Notes: generated from the letters alone by a model not told the origin. A stretch of DNA of 32,066 bases from Catenulispora rubra (GCF_015356825.1 NZ_JAACYW010000121.1:1-32066), one strand, 5' to 3'. Positions 6,705 through 15,253 are shown, counted from the first letter of the stretch. Numbers and translations are program-made.

Positions 6705-8000
6705 GTGGGCGGGGAGAACCCGACCGTCGTCGAGATACTGCTCGCCGAACACCCGGTTCGCGGCGGGTTCCTGGACCCGGTGCGGCAGCGGGCTGCGGAG
6801 TTCGAGGCCGCGCATCCCGGCTACGAGGTGCGCATTTCGACGTACCGGACGTTCGCCGGCGGCGACGAGTTCATCAGGATCCTGGGTTCCGGCCGCGTCC
6901 CGGCGATCGTCGACGTGTTCTTCACCGAGACCCAGCGGGCCCGCGACGCGGTCGCCGCGACCGACGGGCCGTTGTTCACGCCGGTGCAGCGCGCGGTCGC
7001 CGGACGTCGGGAGATCCTGGGTGAGCCGGTGGTCTTCGACGACTTCGTCGAGGCCGCGCACCGTTACTACAGCTACGACGGCGAACTGGTGTCGATGCCG
7101 TTCAGCGTCTCCACGGGTTTGCTGTATGCGAACACTGCGATGATGCGGGCGGCTGGGATCTCGGAGGTGCCGCAGGACTGGGAGGCGTTGGAGGACGCGT
7201 GCCGGGCCGTCATGCGGCTGGACGGCGGTCCTTCGCACGGTGTCGCGTGGGCCATCGACGGCTGGTTCTTCCAGCACTTCGTCAGCCAGCAGGGCGGCCT
7301 GCTGGTGGACCGGGACAACGGCCGGTCGGGCCGGGCGCGGAAGGTGGACCTGGCCTCCGAGGAGGTGCTGGCCTGGGCCAGGTGGTGGCAGCGGCTGCAC
7401 AAGGACGGTCTGTACCTGCACACCGGCGTGGCCCAGGACTGGGCCGGGACGTTCGAGGCCTTCATCGGGGGCCGGATCGCGTTCCTCTACAACTCCTCGG
7501 TGATGGCCGAGCCGCTGGTGTCGGCCGCGGCGCAGGCCGGAATCGACGCCGTCACCGCCCGCCTGCCGCGCAACGGCGCCGTGCCGTACGCCGGCGACGT
7601 CCTCGGCGGCGACTCCCTGTGGCTGGCCGCCGGGCTGCCGCCGGAGGTGGAGGACGGCGCGCTCGCGTTCCTGCAGTACCTGCTGAACCCGGCAGCCGCC
7701 GCCGCGTGGCACAAGTCGAGCGGCTTCATCCCGGTGACCCACGGCGCGCACCGCCTGCTTGAAGCAGAAGGCTGGTTCGCCCAGAAACCGCACCACCTGA
7801 CCGCCCCCGCCCAACTCGCCGCCTCCAACGGCTCCCCAGCCGCAACCGGCGCCCTGGTCGGAGACCTGGCGGGCATGCACGCCGACCTGGTCCAAGCCAT
7901 GACGGACGTGCTGGAGCAAGGCGCCGACCCCGCGCGCCGCTTCGCGCAGGCAACGGCCACGGCGCAGGAGCGGCTGGACGAGTACAACGCGGCGCGATAG
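6705..8000 (+). CDS. Solute-binding-protein-like protein lacking a signal peptide
   Basis: This 431-residue protein has the fold signature of the extracellular solute-binding family 1 (sugar or glycerol-phosphate ABC binding proteins). Visible parts include EFEAAHPGYEVRIST near the start, PFSVSTGLLYANTAMMRAAG, FIGGRIAFLYNSS, GGDSLWLAAG, and LNPAAAAAWHKSSGFIPVT. Family members are normally exported lipoproteins. Here the GTG start at 6705 leads straight into the first beta strand, with no hydrophobic signal or lipobox cysteine. The upstream stop lies only 3 bases before, so no longer start is available in this operon. No ABC permease or ATPase is nearby. GGGAGGG (6691-6697) is the ribosome site. 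It may be a cytoplasmic ligand-binding protein that serves the methyltransferase, or an orphan. The assignment to the fold is firm; the function is not. Confidence 0.8.
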   Translation: MGGENPTVVEILLAEHPVRGGFLDPVRQRAAEFEAAHPGYEVRISTYRTFAGGDEFIRILGSGRVPAIVDVFFTETQRARDAVAATDGPLFTPVQRAVAGRREILGEPVVFDDFVEAAHRYYSYDGELVSMPFSVSTGLLYANTAMMRAAGISEVPQDWEALEDACRAVMRLDGGPSHGVAWAIDGWFFQHFVSQQGGLLVDRDNGRSGRARKVDLASEEVLAWARWWQRLHKDGLYLHTGVAQDWAGTFEAFIGGRIAFLYNSSVMAEPLVSAAAQAGIDAVTARLPRNGAVPYAGDVLGGDSLWLAAGLPPEVEDGALAFLQYLLNPAAAAAWHKSSGFIPVTHGAHRLLEAEGWFAQKPHHLTAPAQLAASNGSPAATGALVGDLAGMHADLVQAMTDVLEQGADPARRFAQATATAQERLDEYNAAR

Positions 8001-8065
8001 GCCACCACTAAGGATCGGCGGCACCACGCTGGTGCGGCCGGCGCGCGTCCAGGTCGGGACGCGCT

Positions 8066-8095
8066 GGGGCGCGGTAGTGAGGGCTGCCGCGCCCC
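8066..8095. terminator. Terminator after solute-binding-like gene
   Basis: GGGGCGCGGTAG (8066-8077) and CTGCCGCGCCCC (8084-8095) pair over 12 bp with one G-T wobble and a 6-base loop, followed by TTTGG. A second 8-bp inverted repeat, GCATGCCG at 8100-8107 with CGGCATGC at 8122-8129, follows it. Confidence 0.7.
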
Positions 8096-8141
8096 TTTGG
8101 CATGCCGCGCTGTTTGAGCTCCGGCATGCGGACAGCATCGA

Positions 8142-8170
8142 GCCGCCGGCACCAGATCGGTACCGGCGGC
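8142..8170. terminator. Terminator for the minus-strand FAD gene
   Basis: Bases 8142-8153 pair with 8159-8170 as a 12-bp stem with a single C-A mismatch and a 5-base loop. It lies 24 bases beyond the stop of the minus-strand FAD gene. Together with the hairpin at 8066 it separates two convergent genes. Confidence 0.6.
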
Positions 8171-8194
8171 CTCGGTCGTGTCAGGGCTTGGAAC

Positions 8195-9643
8195 TTACCG
8201 CGACCCGGCCACTGGAGCCTTCGCCGCCTCGGAACCGTCCCCGGCCCCAGCCCCCTCCGCCACCGCCGGCGGCACCGCGGCGGGTCCCGCCGGCCCGCGC
8301 AGCGCGTTCAGCAGCACCCGCGCGACCATCGCCGGCCGCATCAGCTGCTCCGGCCGGTCGATCATGCCGGCGGCGCGCATGTAGCCGCGCGTCACCGAGC
8401 TGTCGCGGGTCGCGGCGACCTGGACCATCGTCAGGTAGCGCTGGCCCATGCGGACCTTGAAGTCGCGCTTGCCCTCCACGCCCTCGAAGCCCAGATCGAC
8501 CGTGCGCGTCATCTCCCACGGCGGGTCGATGACGTCGTGCGCCAGGTCGCGGAAGTACTGTGCGGCGTCCGGGGTGGCGCCGGAGTGCAGGTGACGGCGC
8601 AGTGTCAGGGCGGACAGCGCCGCGACCGTCATGCCCTGCGCGTAGACCGGGTTGAAGCAGGACACTGCGTCGCCGATCACCAGCAGCCCGGCCGGGAAGC
8701 GGGTCATCTGCTCGTAGCGGCGGCGCTGGGTGGTCGGGAAGCGGAACGCTACCGGCTCGTCCAGCGGCTCGGCGTGCTTGAGCGCCTCGTGGATGTCCGG
8801 GACCGGCAGGCCCTTGACGAACTCGTACAGCCCCTCCTGGTCCGTCGGCGGGTGGTCGCCGAGGATGCCGTAGACGGTCAGCAGGGTCTTGTCGCCCTCG
8901 GTCTTGGTGAAGATGCAGCCGCGCGGGACGTCGGGGGAGGCGACCGCGATGATGGCGAGGTCGCCGTTGTAGGGGTCGGCCTTCATCTTGTAGTTCTGGG
9001 TGACGTAACCCAGCCCGATGTTGGTCCGCTCCTCCTCGACCCGCGGGTAGCCCATCTCCTCCAGCCACACCGGGGTGCGCGAGCCGCGCCCGGTCGCGTC
9101 GACCACCAGGTCGGCCGCGATGGTCTCGCCGGGCTCGCCGCTCTTCTGGACCTTGACCCCGGTCACCTGCGCGTGGTCGGCGGTGGCGGTCAGGCCCAGG
9201 ATGTCGCAGCGTTCGACGAAGCGGACGTTCGCCAGCTCCGCCGTGCGCTCCCGGATCCGGCGCTCCATCAGCGGCGCCGAGGCCGGGACCGCGATGTAGC
9301 CGATGTCCGCGCGCTTGACCGGGCGGCCGCGGAAGTACCAGCGGACCGAGCCGGAGAAGTCGCCGAACGGGGTGCCGTCGGCGATGAGCTGGTCGGTGAT
9401 GCCGGGGTAGAGCTCCTCCATCACCACCCGGCCGCGCACGTGCATGGCGTTGATGTGCTTGCCCTGGGGGCGTCCGCGGCGCGGGCCGTCGACGCCGGTG
9501 ACCGCGTCCCGGTCGACGACCAGGACCTCGTCGTAGGCCTCGGCGAGCACGCGGGCCGCGAACAGCCCGGCGATGCTGCCGCCCAGTACGACGGCGCGGG
9601 TCGGGGCGCCGTCGGCCGCCGGCCGGGTTGCTTCCTGGGGCAT
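8195..9643 (-). CDS. FAD-dependent monooxygenase / oxidoreductase
   Basis: This 482-residue flavoprotein has the p-hydroxybenzoate-hydroxylase-like (geranylgeranyl-reductase-like) fold. The N-terminal Rossmann motif is VVLGGSIAGLFAARVL, with GGSIAG at 21-26 and an acidic residue in VVDRD. DATGRGSR (182-189) and the second FAD motif GDAVSCFNPVYAQGM (324-338) are both clear. These enzymes hydroxylate, epoxidise or reduce small molecules, using NAD(P)H and O2. The ATG at 9643 is chosen because AGGAGGT (complement of 9651-9657) is ideally placed; the longer upstream frame overlaps the divergent methyltransferase. The C-terminal 30 residues are low-complexity Ala/Pro/Gly. It is divergent from the methyltransferase at 9873 and shares a 229-base control region with it. 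The substrate is unknown. Confidence 0.85.
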   Translation of the reverse strand: MPQEATRPAADGAPTRAVVLGGSIAGLFAARVLAEAYDEVLVVDRDAVTGVDGPRRGRPQGKHINAMHVRGRVVMEELYPGITDQLIADGTPFGDFSGSVRWYFRGRPVKRADIGYIAVPASAPLMERRIRERTAELANVRFVERCDILGLTATADHAQVTGVKVQKSGEPGETIAADLVVDATGRGSRTPVWLEEMGYPRVEEERTNIGLGYVTQNYKMKADPYNGDLAIIAVASPDVPRGCIFTKTEGDKTLLTVYGILGDHPPTDQEGLYEFVKGLPVPDIHEALKHAEPLDEPVAFRFPTTQRRRYEQMTRFPAGLLVIGDAVSCFNPVYAQGMTVAALSALTLRRHLHSGATPDAAQYFRDLAHDVIDPPWEMTRTVDLGFEGVEGKRDFKVRMGQRYLTMVQVAATRDSSVTRGYMRAAGMIDRPEQLMRPAMVARVLLNALRGPAGPAAVPPAVAEGAGAGDGSEAAKAPVAGSR

Positions 9644-9823
9644 CTCGCCCACCTCCTGGGGATCGGGTGCCGGGGATGGCGTATCAGCTTCACGATGTGG
9701 TCCCCGCCCCCCGCCGGGCATCTCCTGGATTGCGAGCCGACAGCCGCCGCGACCTGCGCAAGTACGGAGATGAGGGCCCTGATCGCGGCCGCGACCATGG
9801 ACCGGGGACCCGGTGGATCCGGT

Positions 9824-9865
9824 CCCAGCCCGACAGACCCAGCCCGAGAGTCCCAGCCCGAGAGG
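9824..9865. repeat. Three 14-bp direct repeats before a methyltransferase
   Basis: Three head-to-tail copies of CCCAGCCCGAGAGT begin at 9824, 9838 and 9852, with CGACAG in the first. The third copy runs into the ribosome site GAGGAG (9862-9867) of the methyltransferase at 9873. It could be an operator array, a slippage product in the leader, or a site that controls translation. Confidence 0.65.
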
Positions 9866-9872
9866 AGAAGCC

Positions 9873-10718
9873 ATGGAGAGCGCGGCAACCACTGGCGACC
9901 GGCCCGAGGCCGACGGGATCGCCGAGATGTTCGACGAGTCGTCCGACATGTCGAACGCCTTCAACGACGGCCAGGTGCACCTGGCCTACTGGTACGACGA
10001 CGAGGACCAGGCCCCGCTGATCGAGGCCACGCAGCGCCTGACCCGCAAAGTGGCCGACTCGCTGCGCCTGCGCAAGGGCGAGCGCGTCCTCGACGTCGGC
10101 TGCGGCCTCGGCGCCCCGGCGATCCAGCTCGCCACGGAATACGACGTGGAGGTCACCGGCGTCAACATCAGCACCCGCCAGGTCGCCGAGGCGCACGCCC
10201 GGGCCCGCGCCGCCGGACTCGGCGACCAGGTCACCTTCCAGACCGGTGACTACCGCGCGCTGGACTTTCCGGACGGCAGCTTCGACGCCGTCGTCGCGAT
10301 GGAAGCCCTGGTCTACGTCAGCGACCTCGCACCCACGCTCCGCGGCCTGCACCGCGTGCTGCGCCCCGGCGGTCGCCTGTCCCTCACCGAGCCGACCCGC
10401 GAAGGGCTCGGCGTCGTGGCCGCCAGCCGGTTCGCCGCGAACTTCGGCTCGAAGTGGCTGCTGTCGGTGGCCGAGTGGCTGGATCCGTTGCGCGAGGCCG
10501 GATTCGAGCTCCTTGAGTACCTCCAGTGTGGGCCGCGAGTGTTCGGCATGGGTCCCAAGTACGTGCACGCCGTGGAGACGCGCCGCGCGGAGCTGGCCGC
10601 GCAGTTCGGCGACGCCGCCGTCGACGAACTCCGCCAGACGCTGGAAACCTTCTTCGCACCGGGGGAGACGGGCCAGATCGGCTACGCGGTCATCACCGTG
10701 CAGAAACCCTGGAACTGA
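9873..10718 (+). CDS. Small-molecule SAM methyltransferase
   Basis: This 281-residue class I methyltransferase is of the Methyltransf_11/UbiE type seen in O- and N-methylation of natural products (EryG- and RebM-like). SAM motif I is VLDVGCGLG (72-80), an acidic loop is near VTGVNIS (94-100), and later motifs are FDAVVAMEAL and LRPGGRLSLTEP. The N-terminal region with HLAYWYDDED is typical of the lid of this class. GAGGAG (9862-9867) precedes the ATG at 9873. It is transcribed away from the FAD monooxygenase at 8195-9643, and the two probably act on the same product. There is no signal peptide or membrane segment. The methylated atom cannot be predicted. Confidence 0.87.
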   Translation: MESAATTGDRPEADGIAEMFDESSDMSNAFNDGQVHLAYWYDDEDQAPLIEATQRLTRKVADSLRLRKGERVLDVGCGLGAPAIQLATEYDVEVTGVNISTRQVAEAHARARAAGLGDQVTFQTGDYRALDFPDGSFDAVVAMEALVYVSDLAPTLRGLHRVLRPGGRLSLTEPTREGLGVVAASRFAANFGSKWLLSVAEWLDPLREAGFELLEYLQCGPRVFGMGPKYVHAVETRRAELAAQFGDAAVDELRQTLETFFAPGETGQIGYAVITVQKPWN

Positions 10719-10773
10719 ATCGCCTCGCCGCGGGTGCCCGACGAGGCCGCGGCCACCCGACATCCACCCCGGA

Positions 10774-10800
10774 TGTCCGGTGACGCGAGTCTGCTCCGAC
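10774..10800 (+). promoter_or_regulatory. Putative ECF sigma promoter, copy 3 (autoregulatory)
   Basis: TGTCCGG (10774-10780), 13 bases, and CTCCGAC (10794-10800) lie 53 bases before the GTG of the DGPF/YCII gene that overlaps the sigma-factor gene. It matches the boxes at 637-663 and 1271-1297 exactly, so the sigma factor probably drives its own operon (inference). Confidence 0.65.
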
Positions 10801-10853
10801 TACCTCCAGAGCCGCGCCCGACCAGGGCGCCCGCAGGCGAGGGAAAAAGCACC

Positions 10854-11216
10854 GTGAAGTACATGCTGTTGATCTACAACAACCCGGACAACATCGAGGC
10901 CATGTCCGAGGACGAGCGCGAGGCCTCGATGAGCGACGTCGACAGCATCCTGGCGGAGCTCGCGGCCTCCGGCGAGATGGTCGGCGGCGAGGCCTTGGCG
11001 CACCCGTCGACCGCCAAGACCGTGCGGGTGGTCGACGGCGTGCCCGAGGCCACCGACGGCCCCTACGTCGGGGCCAAGGAGATGCTGGCCGGCTACCTGA
11101 CGATCGAGGCCGACAGCGTCGAGCGCGCGGTGCAGATCGCCTCGCGCTGGCCGGACGCCCGGCACGGGGCTATGGAAGTCCGCGCGGTGATGCATCCCGG
11201 CGGCATGGAGATGTGA
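10854..11216 (+). CDS. DGPF/YCII-domain protein paired with sigma factor
   Basis: This 120-residue YCII-related protein starts MKYMLLIYNNP and carries the motif TDGPYVGAKEMLAGYLTIEA, where DGPY stands for the classical DGPF. Proteins of this kind are encoded beside ECF42 sigma factors in many actinomycetes. Work on that group found them co-conserved and in the regulon, but with no settled mechanism. The GTG at 10854 is chosen over an upstream extension because the protein then begins like its paralogue at 714, with GGCGAGGG about 9 bases before. The stop codon overlaps the GTG of the sigma-factor gene by 4 bases, so the two are translationally coupled. Its promoter is probably the one at 10774-10800. 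Confidence 0.85.
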   Translation: MKYMLLIYNNPDNIEAMSEDEREASMSDVDSILAELAASGEMVGGEALAHPSTAKTVRVVDGVPEATDGPYVGAKEMLAGYLTIEADSVERAVQIASRWPDARHGAMEVRAVMHPGGMEM

Positions 11217-12505
11217 GCATCCGCACCGACGTCGAGGAGCTGCTGCGCCGCCTGGCGCCGCAGGTGCTCGGTGCCCTCGTGCGCCGCTACGGACAGTTCG
11301 AGGCCTGCGAGGACGCGGTCCAGGAGGCCCTGCTCGACGCGGCCGTGCAGTGGCCGGCCGACGGCGTCCCGGAGCGCCCGGCCGGCTGGCTGACCACCGT
11401 CGCCTCCCGCCGGCTGGCCGACCAGGTCCGCAGCGAGAGCGCCCGACGGCGCCGCGAGGCCGCGGTGGTGGCGCTGGAGACGCCGCTGGAGCCGGTGGTG
11501 CCGGGCCCGGACGACGACGACCACACGCCCGACCGGGACGACACCCTCCTGCTGCTGTTCCTGTGCTGCCACCCGGCGCTGTCGCCGTCCTCGCAGATTG
11601 CGCTGACCCTGCGGGCGGTCGGCGGCCTGAGCACCGCCCAGATCGCGGCGGCGTTCCTGGTCCCCGAGGCCACGATGTCGCGCCGGATCCTGCGCGCCAA
11701 ACAGCGCATCAAGGCGACGGACATCCCTTTCCAGATGCCGCCGGCGGACAAGCGCGACGCCCGCCTGCGGGTCGTGCTCCACGTCCTCTACCTGATCTTC
11801 AACGAGGGCTACACGGCCAGCTCCGGACCCGACCTCCAGCGCGCCGAACTCGCGCACGAGGCGATCCGCCTGACCCGCGCCGTCCACCGCCTCCTGCCCG
11901 ACGACAACGAGGTGGCCGGGCTGCTCGCGCTCATGCTCCTCACCGACGCCCGCCGCCCGGCCCGCACCGCGCCCGACGGCGCGCTGATCCCGTTCGCCGA
12001 ACAGGACCGCGGCCTGTGGGACCCGGTGTCGCTGAAGGAAGGGGTCGAACTCATCACCAGCACGCTGGCCCGCGGCCCCCTCGGGCCGTACCAGCTCCAG
12101 GCCGCGATCGCCGCCGTGCACACCGAAGCACCGCGCCTGGAGGAGACGGACTGGCCCCAGATCCTGGCCCTCTACGAGCTGCTGTCGCGGGTCTCGGCCA
12201 ACCCGATCGTGGCCCTCAACCATGCGGTCGCGATCGCGATGGCGCACGGCCCCCAGGCGGGCCTGGCGATGCTGCGCACCCTGGACTCCGACGGCCGGCT
12301 GGCCGACCACCACCGCCTCGAAGCGGTCCGGGCGCACCTGCTGGAGATGGCCGGCGAACCGGGCCCGGCGCGGGACAGCTACCTGCTCGCCGCGCACCGC
12401 ACCACCAGCCTGCCCGAACGGCGCTACCTCGAAGCACGCGCGGCGGCAATCACGAAGATGCACGGCCCGGCCGGCGCTGATGAGAATCGAGACGCGGCCA
12501 CATAA
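11213..12505 (+). CDS. ECF42-type RNA polymerase sigma factor with C-terminal extension
   Basis: This 430-residue protein is far longer than a classical ECF factor. Region 2 lies near residues 1-75 (VRRYGQFEACEDAVQEALLDAA, then PAGWLTTVASRRLADQ). Region 4 lies near 112-168, with the helix-turn-helix LSTAQIAAAFLVPEATMSRR starting at 139. The C-terminal half has the conserved block VLYLIFNEGY, ELAHEAIRL and LNHAVAIAMAHGPQAGL, the TPR-like extension typical of ECF42. No anti-sigma factor is encoded nearby, in line with this group, where the extension is thought to be needed for activity. It starts with a GTG inside the stop of the DGPF gene. Three matching promoter-like boxes in the window suggest that it controls both YCII genes and the BBE-like oxidase. 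A CAGTGCACTG palindrome follows the stop at 12506-12515. Confidence 0.92.
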   Translation: MSIRTDVEELLRRLAPQVLGALVRRYGQFEACEDAVQEALLDAAVQWPADGVPERPAGWLTTVASRRLADQVRSESARRRREAAVVALETPLEPVVPGPDDDDHTPDRDDTLLLLFLCCHPALSPSSQIALTLRAVGGLSTAQIAAAFLVPEATMSRRILRAKQRIKATDIPFQMPPADKRDARLRVVLHVLYLIFNEGYTASSGPDLQRAELAHEAIRLTRAVHRLLPDDNEVAGLLALMLLTDARRPARTAPDGALIPFAEQDRGLWDPVSLKEGVELITSTLARGPLGPYQLQAAIAAVHTEAPRLEETDWPQILALYELLSRVSANPIVALNHAVAIAMAHGPQAGLAMLRTLDSDGRLADHHRLEAVRAHLLEMAGEPGPARDSYLLAAHRTTSLPERRYLEARAAAITKMHGPAGADENRDAAT

Positions 12506-12647
12506 CAGTGCACTGATCATCCGTTCACACCTCGCCCCGGGATCTTCCACGTCTGGCCGATCGCATCCGTGACGGACTTGAGCCGCATCACTCTGATCGA
12601 TTCCCTCCACAACGCCAGCGTCAGCCTTCACCGAGGAGAGATCTCAC

Positions 12648-13997
12648 ATGACGACGACGTCGGACACCCAGCCGACAACCGCGGCGCTCTCACTGCAACA
12701 GCAGTTCCTCTGCATCTTCGCCCAGGGCTTCGAAACCGGGCCGTTCGGGCCGCACTACACGGAGGTCTTCGCCTGGCGGGTCCGCGGCCGCGTCGACGAG
12801 CGCGCCATGCGCCGGGCGCTGGCCGACGTGGTCGAGCGGCACGAGGCGCTGCGCACCCTGGTGGACCTGGAGAACGGCGGCGCGCAGCATGTGCTGCCCG
12901 CCGTCCAGCCCGAGCTGCTGCTGGTCGACCTCGACGGCTCGCCCGGCGCGGACCGGGACCGGCGCTCCGAGGAGCTGATGATCGAGGCCGAGACCCGGCT
13001 GTTCCCGGCCGACCGGATCCCGTTGATCCGGGCCGTCCTCGGCCGCTTCGACGACGAGGACTCCGTCCTGGTCCTGTGCGCGCACCACAGCGCCGCCGAC
13101 GTCTGGTCGATCCAGGTGATCCTGCAGGACCTGGCGGAGAGCTACACGGCGCGCGCGGCCGGCAAGGAGCCGCAGCTGCCCGAGGCGACCCAATACCGCG
13201 ACTACGTCGTCGCGCAGCAGCAGGACGCCGCCGGGCCGAAGGTGGCCGCCTCGCGTGCCTACTGGCGGGAAGCGCTGCGTGGCGCCAAGATCATGGTCGC
13301 GCCGGTGCACCCCACGGGTCAGACCCCTGCGACGAGCTATCACCGCTTCACCACCGAAGCGCAGCTGAGCACCGAGGTGTCCAAGCTCGCCAAGGCGACG
13401 CGCAGCTCGACGTTCATGGTGCTGCTGGCCGCGTTCACCGTCTTCGTCAACCGCCGCACCGACGCGACCGACATCGTGGTGCCCACGTTCGGGCCGGGCC
13501 GCGAGCCCCGCTTCCAGTCCACGGTCGGATCGTTCTTCAACTTCGTCCCGCTGCGCGTGGACCTGGACGGCTGCCGCACCTTCCGCGACGTCATCGCCCG
13601 CACCAGGAAGGCCTGCGTCGGCGCGTTCTCGCACGAACTGCCGCTGTTGCACGTGCTCGCCGAGGCGCCCGAGCTAATGTCCTCGGCCGGCCCCGACGCG
13701 GTGCCGACCCTGTTCCAGGCCGTCCAGCCGCCGTATCTGATGCAGGGCAACCGGATCGGCGACCTGGAGTACACCGCGATCTGGCGGCGCGTCATCCCGC
13801 AGCCGCTCGGCTCCGACACCCCCGACGGCATGATCTGGTCGATGCACCTCAGCGACACCGAAGTGGTCGGCGGCCTCAGCTTCAGCCGCCACCTGTTCGA
13901 GCGGGCCGAGGTCGAGGAGCAGGTGGCCGGGTTCCTCGGGGTGATCGGCGAGATGGTGGCCGACCCGGACTCGGAGATTCGAGGGACGACGCGATGA
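12648..13997 (+). CDS. Stand-alone NRPS condensation-domain protein
   Basis: This 449-residue protein consists of a single condensation (C) domain. The catalytic HHxxxD motif is HHSAAD at 146-151. Other C-domain landmarks are LSLQQQF at 15-21, RHEALRT at 64-70, YRDYVVAQ followed by YWREALRG, and GSFFNFVPLR. The C-terminal DFGWG latch common in modular C domains is absent. There is no fused carrier or adenylation domain. Such free C domains join a carrier-bound acyl group to an amine or alcohol, in peptides, amides or esters. GAGGAGA (12633-12639) precedes the ATG. The gene overlaps the next start by 4 bases (ATGA), which implies coupled synthesis with the flavin monooxygenase. The free carrier protein at 16861 is the obvious partner. 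Confidence 0.88.
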   Translation: MTTTSDTQPTTAALSLQQQFLCIFAQGFETGPFGPHYTEVFAWRVRGRVDERAMRRALADVVERHEALRTLVDLENGGAQHVLPAVQPELLLVDLDGSPGADRDRRSEELMIEAETRLFPADRIPLIRAVLGRFDDEDSVLVLCAHHSAADVWSIQVILQDLAESYTARAAGKEPQLPEATQYRDYVVAQQQDAAGPKVAASRAYWREALRGAKIMVAPVHPTGQTPATSYHRFTTEAQLSTEVSKLAKATRSSTFMVLLAAFTVFVNRRTDATDIVVPTFGPGREPRFQSTVGSFFNFVPLRVDLDGCRTFRDVIARTRKACVGAFSHELPLLHVLAEAPELMSSAGPDAVPTLFQAVQPPYLMQGNRIGDLEYTAIWRRVIPQPLGSDTPDGMIWSMHLSDTEVVGGLSFSRHLFERAEVEEQVAGFLGVIGEMVADPDSEIRGTTR

Positions 13998-15253
13998 CGA
14001 CCACTGAGAACACCGTAAACGTCGTGCGTGGCACGGCCACGTCGGCCGAGCCGGACGTCACCCCGGCCGTGCTGATCGAGCGGGCCAAGGCCATGGTGCC
14101 CGCGCTGGTCGCGCGCCAGGCCGAGACCGAACAGCGCACCTACTACGCCGAGGACACCCACCAGGCGTTCCGGGACGCGGGCTTCTACCGTGTCACGGTG
14201 CCCAAGCGGTACGGCGGCTACGAGTTCGGCTTCGACACCTTCCTGCAGATCGCGATGACCCTGACCCGCGCCTGCGCGTCTACAGGCTGGATGTATTGCC
14301 TGGGAGCGGCGCACTCGCTGTTCGCCGGCAGCATGTTCGGGGGGAAGGCGCAGGCTGAGATCTTCAGCGGCGGCGACTTCATCGCGCCGCTCGTCAACGC
14401 TCCCTACGGAACAGCCCGGCGTGCCGAGGACGGCGGCTGGATCCTGGACGGCGTGTGGCGGTACTGCTCCGGTGCGCCGTACGCGACCCACCTGATCGGC
14501 AACACCATGATCGCCGGGGACGACGCCGACACCTCGGCCCCGCCGCGCCGACTGCTGTTCATCGCACCCCGCGACCAGTGGGAGATGCTCGACGACTGGG
14601 GCGGGCAGCTCGGCCTCAAGGGCAGCGGATCGCACAGCATCCGGATCGCGGGCGGACGCATCCCCGAGCACTTCGGCATCGAGGTCAACTTCGAGGAGAT
14701 CTCGGTCACCGAGGGCACCCCGGGCCGCGAGCTGCACGAGCACCCGCAGTACGGCGGTGCGCCGGCGAGCTCGATGGCGCTGGAAGGCGCGCACATCGCG
14801 GTGGGCATGTGTCAGGGCGCGCTGGAGGCTTACACGGAGCTGATGTTCTCCCGCACCACGATCCTGCCGCCGTTCGGACCCCGTGCTGAGGACCCCGATT
14901 TCCAGCTCTGGTACGGCAAGGCCAGCGGCATGATCGACGCTGCCGAAACCCTGGTGCTGGCAGCGTCGCGGCGCTGGCACGAGCTGGCCGGGGAGCCGGT
15001 CGGGGCGTTCACCGCCGAGGAGGACCTGCGGATCGCGATCACCTGCCGGGAGGGCACCGAACTGGCTTGGCGGGCCGTCGACGAGATCCTTCAGCCGACC
15101 GCCGGCAGCCCGGCCGTCCGGGAGGGGACGCGTCTGGAACGCGTCTGGCGCGACCTCTCCACCGGCCGCACGCACGCCAGCTCCGCCGTGCTCCTCACCA
15201 CCGTCGCCAACCGCGGGTATGCGCAGCTGAAGCTGGCCGGCGCGCGTCGTTGA
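13994..15253 (+). CDS. Class D flavin-dependent monooxygenase (acyl-CoA-dehydrogenase fold)
   Basis: This 419-residue protein of the acyl-CoA dehydrogenase fold most resembles two-component monooxygenases of the HsaA/HpaB type and the sugar-N-oxygenases such as KijD3 and DnmZ. Support comes from FRDAGFYRVTVPKRYGGYEF near the N-terminus, the central GGWILDGVWRYCSG where acyl-CoA dehydrogenases carry their substrate loop, and the C-terminal RVWRDLSTGRTHA that mirrors the RDxxTGxxHA pattern of HsaA-like enzymes. Members use reduced FMN or FAD from a separate reductase to hydroxylate a phenol or an amine. No flavin reductase is encoded in the window. The ATG overlaps the stop of the condensation-domain gene. 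It may N-hydroxylate or C-hydroxylate the carrier-bound or released product. Assignment as monooxygenase rather than dehydrogenase is likely but not proven. Confidence 0.8.
   Translation: MTTTENTVNVVRGTATSAEPDVTPAVLIERAKAMVPALVARQAETEQRTYYAEDTHQAFRDAGFYRVTVPKRYGGYEFGFDTFLQIAMTLTRACASTGWMYCLGAAHSLFAGSMFGGKAQAEIFSGGDFIAPLVNAPYGTARRAEDGGWILDGVWRYCSGAPYATHLIGNTMIAGDDADTSAPPRRLLFIAPRDQWEMLDDWGGQLGLKGSGSHSIRIAGGRIPEHFGIEVNFEEISVTEGTPGRELHEHPQYGGAPASSMALEGAHIAVGMCQGALEAYTELMFSRTTILPPFGPRAEDPDFQLWYGKASGMIDAAETLVLAASRRWHELAGEPVGAFTAEEDLRIAITCREGTELAWRAVDEILQPTAGSPAVREGTRLERVWRDLSTGRTHASSAVLLTTVANRGYAQLKLAGARR

Noticed and set aside
4983..8138. A minus-strand open frame of 1051 codons across the methyltransferase and solute-binding-like genes
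   Set aside because: It overlaps two genes with recognisable domains and good ribosome sites; long antisense frames are expected in DNA of this GC content.
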